64,000 bases of DNA, taken from contig JACKIP010000003.1 in NCBI GenBank assembly GCA_020638395.1, positions 62,001-126,000 of the forward strand, in the 5' to 3' direction. The notes under the pieces were generated by a model. It was not told the DNA's origin. It made no database searches and saw only the letters and a list, made by a program, of their open reading frames with translations. The translations under genes were made by a program, and so were the position numbers. The stretch is from Rhodospirillales bacterium (GTDB lineage: Bacteria; Pseudomonadota; Alphaproteobacteria; Micavibrionales; Micavibrionaceae). Shown piece after piece: positions 60,670 to 64,000 of the stretch (its first letter is position 1; each line of letters begins with the position of its first letter).

Positions 60670-61671
60670 TCAACTCTGTTTTTTCTGTGGCTTGCCAGAC
60701 ACATCACTCTCATCACCTTTGACAACCGCAGGTTTACGACGGACATGCTTTTTGTGAATTTTGTGTTTCCGGTCCGGTAAGGATTTTCCCCACATCAGGC
60801 GATCCACCAGATAGCGCGGACGAATATGATTATAGTGCGTAATCAGAATATCCAGAGTCCGGTCAACCTCTGCGGGCGTGGTACAGTTCTTAAACACCCC
60901 GGCGTGAATGCCGGTTTTGACCAGACAGGTATCAATATTTACATAGTGCGCCCCCATGATATCATGCGCCATGGTATCTCCGACCATCACGGTCTGGGCC
61001 GGAAATACGTCATGTGACTGGAGCAGCTCGATACACCGGCGAAAGATCGGAGCATGCGGCTTGCCAATATATTGAACCACCCCGCCAATTTCTTCATATT
61101 TCCGGGCAATCAGGCCGGGACCGATCAAATAACTAGCCCCCAGAAGTGCGTGGGAATCGGGGTTAATGCAAATGGCTTTCAACCCTTTGCGCACCGCCTC
61201 TTTTAATAATGGCAGATAGTCCTCCAGACCTTTCAGTTCGGCCTCAACGCCTGCGATGAGTAAAAAATCCGCCTCAGAAACCGTCTCACAGACAGTGATC
61301 TTTGTTCCGTCAAACACATCTTTAGCTTCCTTATGTCCAAACACATAACAGGATTTACCATAGTGTTTAAACAATCCTTTTTCCTGATGAATCACACCGT
61401 CATGCACCATTTCACCGGAGGTCACGATATGATCGTACATCTCTGGAGCGATTCCGATTTGAAGAAGCTTGTCGCGGGTTTGTGCCTCCGGAAGAGGGGA
61501 ATTGGACAGAATAACCACGGTTTTATGGCGTTTTTTCAGCTCCTGAAGGCAATCCACCACGCCGTCATACGGGGTCTGACCATCGTGGAGCACGCCCCAC
61601 TGATCGATAATAAACCCCATGTATGTATCCGAGATATCGGAGATCCCCTGGCAAAATTTTGTCGTCGCCAT
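60670..61671 (-). CDS. HAD-type hydrolase of the TIGR01459 group
   Basis: The protein matches the alphaproteobacterial HAD IIA subgroup: motif I FIIDQWGVLHDGQTPYDGV, motif II VILSNSPLPEA, a cap of type C2, and GKPHAPIFRRCIEL and VMVGDTMAHDIMGA for motifs III and IV. It is a phosphatase of unknown substrate; relatives act on phosphorylated small molecules or nucleotides. The C-terminal 35 residues are highly basic and probably disordered (RKHKIHKKHVRRK), an extension not typical of the group. It converges with comF. Confidence 0.87.
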   Translation of the reverse strand: MATTKFCQGISDISDTYMGFIIDQWGVLHDGQTPYDGVVDCLQELKKRHKTVVILSNSPLPEAQTRDKLLQIGIAPEMYDHIVTSGEMVHDGVIHQEKGLFKHYGKSCYVFGHKEAKDVFDGTKITVCETVSEADFLLIAGVEAELKGLEDYLPLLKEAVRKGLKAICINPDSHALLGASYLIGPGLIARKYEEIGGVVQYIGKPHAPIFRRCIELLQSHDVFPAQTVMVGDTMAHDIMGAHYVNIDTCLVKTGIHAGVFKNCTTPAEVDRTLDILITHYNHIRPRYLVDRLMWGKSLPDRKHKIHKKHVRRKPAVVKGDESDVSGKPQKKQS

Positions 61672-61857
61672 AATTTATGTTCTACCCTTCACTAAGTAGG
61701 ATATTGAAGAATAACCAAAAAAAATCAACAAAGGATTACCAAAAAAAAGATTTTTACGCATTTTATCCCGAATTTTACTGCTTTTACGGGAAAATTATAG
61801 TCATTTCAATAAGATTCGAACGGGAGCCCCTCATGCACGAGATCTATTTGCCCGTTT

Positions 61858-63306
61858 TTATTGAGAGCCGCGACGCACCTTGTTCCAGTAGTCTTTCAGA
61901 TCCCGCTTCACCTCTGGTGCAAATACGTAAAGACCGATAATATTGGGAATCGCCATCGCAAAAACCATGGAGTCCGTGAAATTGACCACATTTTCCAGCT
62001 CAACCATCACGCTTCCAACCACGATAAATGCGCAGTAGAAAATTTTATAGGCGGTCACAATTCTGTCACGCTCCCCGATCAGATAGGTCAGGCACTTTTC
62101 CCCGTAATAATACCAGCTAATCATCGTAGAGTACGCAAACAGCAGAACAACGAGCGTGAGAATGTACTGCCCGCCCCAGATGCCGCTTTCCAGTGCCCGG
62201 GATGTCAGCTCTACCCCGGCCACTCCGGTTTCCTGATGGTGAACACCGGACACCACGATCACCAGCGCCGTCGTAAGACAAATGACCACCGTATCAATAA
62301 ACGGCCCCAGCATTCCGACAAATCCCTGAGAAACCGGCTGATCTGTTTTGACCGCGGAGTGTGCGATGGCAGCAGAGCCAAGTCCTGCCTCATTCGAGAA
62401 AGAGGCTCGTTGCACCCCCACCAGCAAGGCCCCTAAAATCCCACCATATGCAGAATGCGGATCGAAGGCCAGCGTAAAAATTTCCACAACCGCGGCAGGG
62501 ATATGCTGCCAGTTCATCAGAATTACAATCAGGCCGGTTGCAAGGTATAATATCCCCATAAACGGCACAATTCTTGACGCGGTTTTGGCAATGGATTTAA
62601 TGCCGCCAAGAATGACCATGCCCACCAGCACCGCAAGTATCAGCCCAAATATCCAGCGTTTATCCCCCCAAAATCCACTTTCACCGCCCATGACATTCAT
62701 CACCTGCGCGAAGGACTGGTTTGATTGGAACATCGGCCCGGCCCCAAGAACTCCGGCCATGCCGCACAGCGCAAACAAGCCTCCCATCAGGATCCCCAAA
62801 CGAGGCCATCCACGATCGGCGAACCCTTGCCGCAGGTAATACATCGGCCCTCCGGAGACCTTATCCGGATGCGCTGCACTTCCATGTACGCGGTATTTTA
62901 CCCCTAACATGACCTCGACAAACTTGGTTGACATCCCGAGGAAGCCCATCAGGACCATCCAGAAAACAGCGCCCGGGCCGCCCAGAGACACCGCCACCGC
63001 CACACCGGCAATGTTCCCCAGTCCGACCGTTCCCGACAAGGATGTGGACAGCGCCTGAAACCGACTGATCTGACCGGCATCGCCTTCCTTGTCAAATTTC
63101 CCGCGCACGAGATCTACCGCATGCTTAAATCCGCGCAGATTGATAAACCCCAGATACAGGGTAAAGAACACAGCTGCAACCACTAGCCACAACAGAATAG
63201 GTTTGATTTCAAGACCGGTGAAAGGTTCCGCATAAAACACAACCCCGGCGGCAGCCGTTCCAATCGGGGCAAAAGAATCATTTAAAATTTGATCGACAGA
63301 GGCCAT
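61858..63306 (-). CDS. Alanine/glycine:sodium symporter (AGCS family)
   Basis: An integral membrane carrier with about 11 segments. The family signature is visible in GNIAGVAVAVSLGGPGAVFW, with FLGMSTKFVEVMLGVKYR following. Later come GGIKSIAKTASRIVPFMGILY, RASFSNEAGLGSAAIAHSA and TMISWYYYGEKCLTYLIG. It takes up alanine or glycine with sodium. 482 residues is normal. It stands between the HAD gene and a small exported protein and has no evident co-regulated partner. Confidence 0.93.
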   Translation of the reverse strand: MASVDQILNDSFAPIGTAAAGVVFYAEPFTGLEIKPILLWLVVAAVFFTLYLGFINLRGFKHAVDLVRGKFDKEGDAGQISRFQALSTSLSGTVGLGNIAGVAVAVSLGGPGAVFWMVLMGFLGMSTKFVEVMLGVKYRVHGSAAHPDKVSGGPMYYLRQGFADRGWPRLGILMGGLFALCGMAGVLGAGPMFQSNQSFAQVMNVMGGESGFWGDKRWIFGLILAVLVGMVILGGIKSIAKTASRIVPFMGILYLATGLIVILMNWQHIPAAVVEIFTLAFDPHSAYGGILGALLVGVQRASFSNEAGLGSAAIAHSAVKTDQPVSQGFVGMLGPFIDTVVICLTTALVIVVSGVHHQETGVAGVELTSRALESGIWGGQYILTLVVLLFAYSTMISWYYYGEKCLTYLIGERDRIVTAYKIFYCAFIVVGSVMVELENVVNFTDSMVFAMAIPNIIGLYVFAPEVKRDLKDYWNKVRRGSQ

Positions 63307-63350
63307 GCGTCAGCGTAACGCGAAGGCCTCTGTTCGCAAAGCGAAAATTT

Positions 63351-63830
63351 CTACTGGTCGCAAATCGGATGAGAGACCGGATGGGTTTCATAGAATGTTG
63401 TCGCCCATTTCCTGATCTTTTGGTTATCCATACGCTGAGCTTTTTCGATTCGCTCCATATAGCGGGAACAAAAAACATCCGGGCGCATCTTTGCCGCATT
63501 TTGGGAAATTTTATTGGCAAAACTTGTCCGCAGGTCATTCAGAGCCCCCACCGGATTTGATTGTCCGGTCCGCTTGAAATAGGCAATCAGACGATCTTCA
63601 TAATTTTTGAACAAAGCCTGATGAAGCGCCGTGAACTGACGATACTGGGCATAATAGTTTTCATGCCCGGCCGGAGTCATGTGCTGGCAGTTAAGGCCAA
63701 TGACCATCAGCTCACTATGAATACGAATTCCCTGCTCCGCCTCTGCCTCCGCCATGGAATAGCAGGATTTCGCAGACGCTGGCAAACTGAAGCACATTGC
63801 GACAAGACACACACCGAAAAATTTTCTCAT
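63351..63830 (-). CDS. Small exported protein of unknown function
   Basis: A signal peptide (FFGVCLVAMCFSLPASA, cleavage near ASA-KSC) precedes a mature part of about 138 residues that is helical, with four cysteines (SCYS, NCQH, VFCSRY, HPICDQ) that may form disulfides. The stretch NYYAQYRQFTALHQALFKNY is conserved-looking but I recognise no family. The gene lies 44 bases upstream of the symporter on the same strand, so it may share its message. Confidence 0.72.
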   Translation of the reverse strand: MRKFFGVCLVAMCFSLPASAKSCYSMAEAEAEQGIRIHSELMVIGLNCQHMTPAGHENYYAQYRQFTALHQALFKNYEDRLIAYFKRTGQSNPVGALNDLRTSFANKISQNAAKMRPDVFCSRYMERIEKAQRMDNQKIRKWATTFYETHPVSHPICDQ

Positions 63831-63876
63831 GTTTCACCCATTAGGAGTTTCTGATTGTGCCCTGATTATAGCAACA

Positions 63877-64000
63877 TTAGACCACTCTTGTCAAAGTTTC
63901 TCCATGCTCAAACCAGCCGAGAATATTTGCAACGACCAACTGCCCCATTTCCGTGCGGGTTTCATAGGTCGCGGTACCAATATGCGGGAGCAACACCACA
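63877..64000 (-). CDS. 2-hydroxyacid dehydrogenase, C-terminal end (cut by window edge)
   Basis: The minus strand encodes VVLLPHIGTATYETRTEMGQ, then LVVANILGWFEHG, up to a TAA at 63877-63879. The PHIGTAT(Y)ETR motif, with the catalytic histidine, is typical of the D-isomer 2-hydroxyacid dehydrogenases such as glyoxylate/hydroxypyruvate reductase. Only 40 residues are inside the window, so the exact member cannot be named. The start lies to the right. Confidence 0.85.
   Translation of the reverse strand, partial: VVLLPHIGTATYETRTEMGQLVVANILGWFEHGETLTRVV

Noticed and set aside
61800..61860. A tRNA-like stretch with GATTCGAAC
   Set aside because: The stem arms needed for a T arm and acceptor do not pair on either strand, so the match is by chance.

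Overview
The window looks like a piece of chromosome from an alphaproteobacterium. The evidence is gene content and neighbourhoods known from that class: BolA next to a C-terminal J-domain protein, a DUF6468 protein and a MotE-like protein beside fliM, a ribbon-helix-helix protein of the alphaproteobacterial type, an LdtR-like MarR regulator, bactofilin, and the EnvC / CtpA / divergent polysaccharide deacetylase / RppH order. Flagellar genes (fliL, fliM, motE-like, motA, motB) show a motile cell. A predatory or Micavibrio-like lineage is possible, but that is inference from protein style and not proven by the sequence.

Positions 1-6622 are the right-hand part of an integrated element. A P4-type tyrosine integrase (5221-6447) lies directly beyond the 3' end of a tRNA-Cys gene (6623-6696). 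Inside are an AlpA-type excisionase, a winged-helix protein, unknown proteins, a phage-type small protein, a membrane-anchored AlbA_2 (Schlafen-type) protein and an unknown 264-residue protein. Two 1036-bp copies of one insertion sequence (IS256 family, variant zinc-binding transposase) lie in opposite orientation, one in the island (2143-3178) and one on the chromosome side of the tRNA (6761-7796). Each has its own 8-bp target duplication.

From 7800 rightward the sequence is mostly ordinary chromosome. It holds lpdA; an unusual divergent locus (9339-13266) with a fused HAM1-like/LOG protein facing a tandem deaminase and a small exported cysteine-rich protein; tRNA-Met; rsmB; ftsA away from other division genes; fliL; the envC-ctpA-deacetylase-rppH run; tolA-tolB; a CorC-like protein; aroK-aroB; xerD; and accA. 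Next come a repeat-rich gap, the RHH protein, bolA with an apparent ATT start, a J-domain protein, the motE/DUF6468/fliM block, hisG and btaA. A fabB ... fabI stretch follows, interrupted by VOC, DUF559 and HAD genes and by palindromic repeats.

The right third has a CobD-like membrane protein, an MscS channel, tuf, an Ada-type methyltransferase, nth, bactofilin, an LdtR-like regulator, motA-motB, a second fabI, an unknown 491-residue protein, mutS, a BioC/NDUFAF5-like methyltransferase, a 1016-residue methyltransferase with two degenerate Nudix-like modules, comF, a HAD hydrolase, an alanine/sodium symporter and the end of a 2-hydroxyacid dehydrogenase.

The best candidates for undescribed biology are the HAM1-LOG / tandem-deaminase locus and the methyltransferase-double-pseudo-Nudix protein. 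No CRISPR array or complete known defence system was seen.
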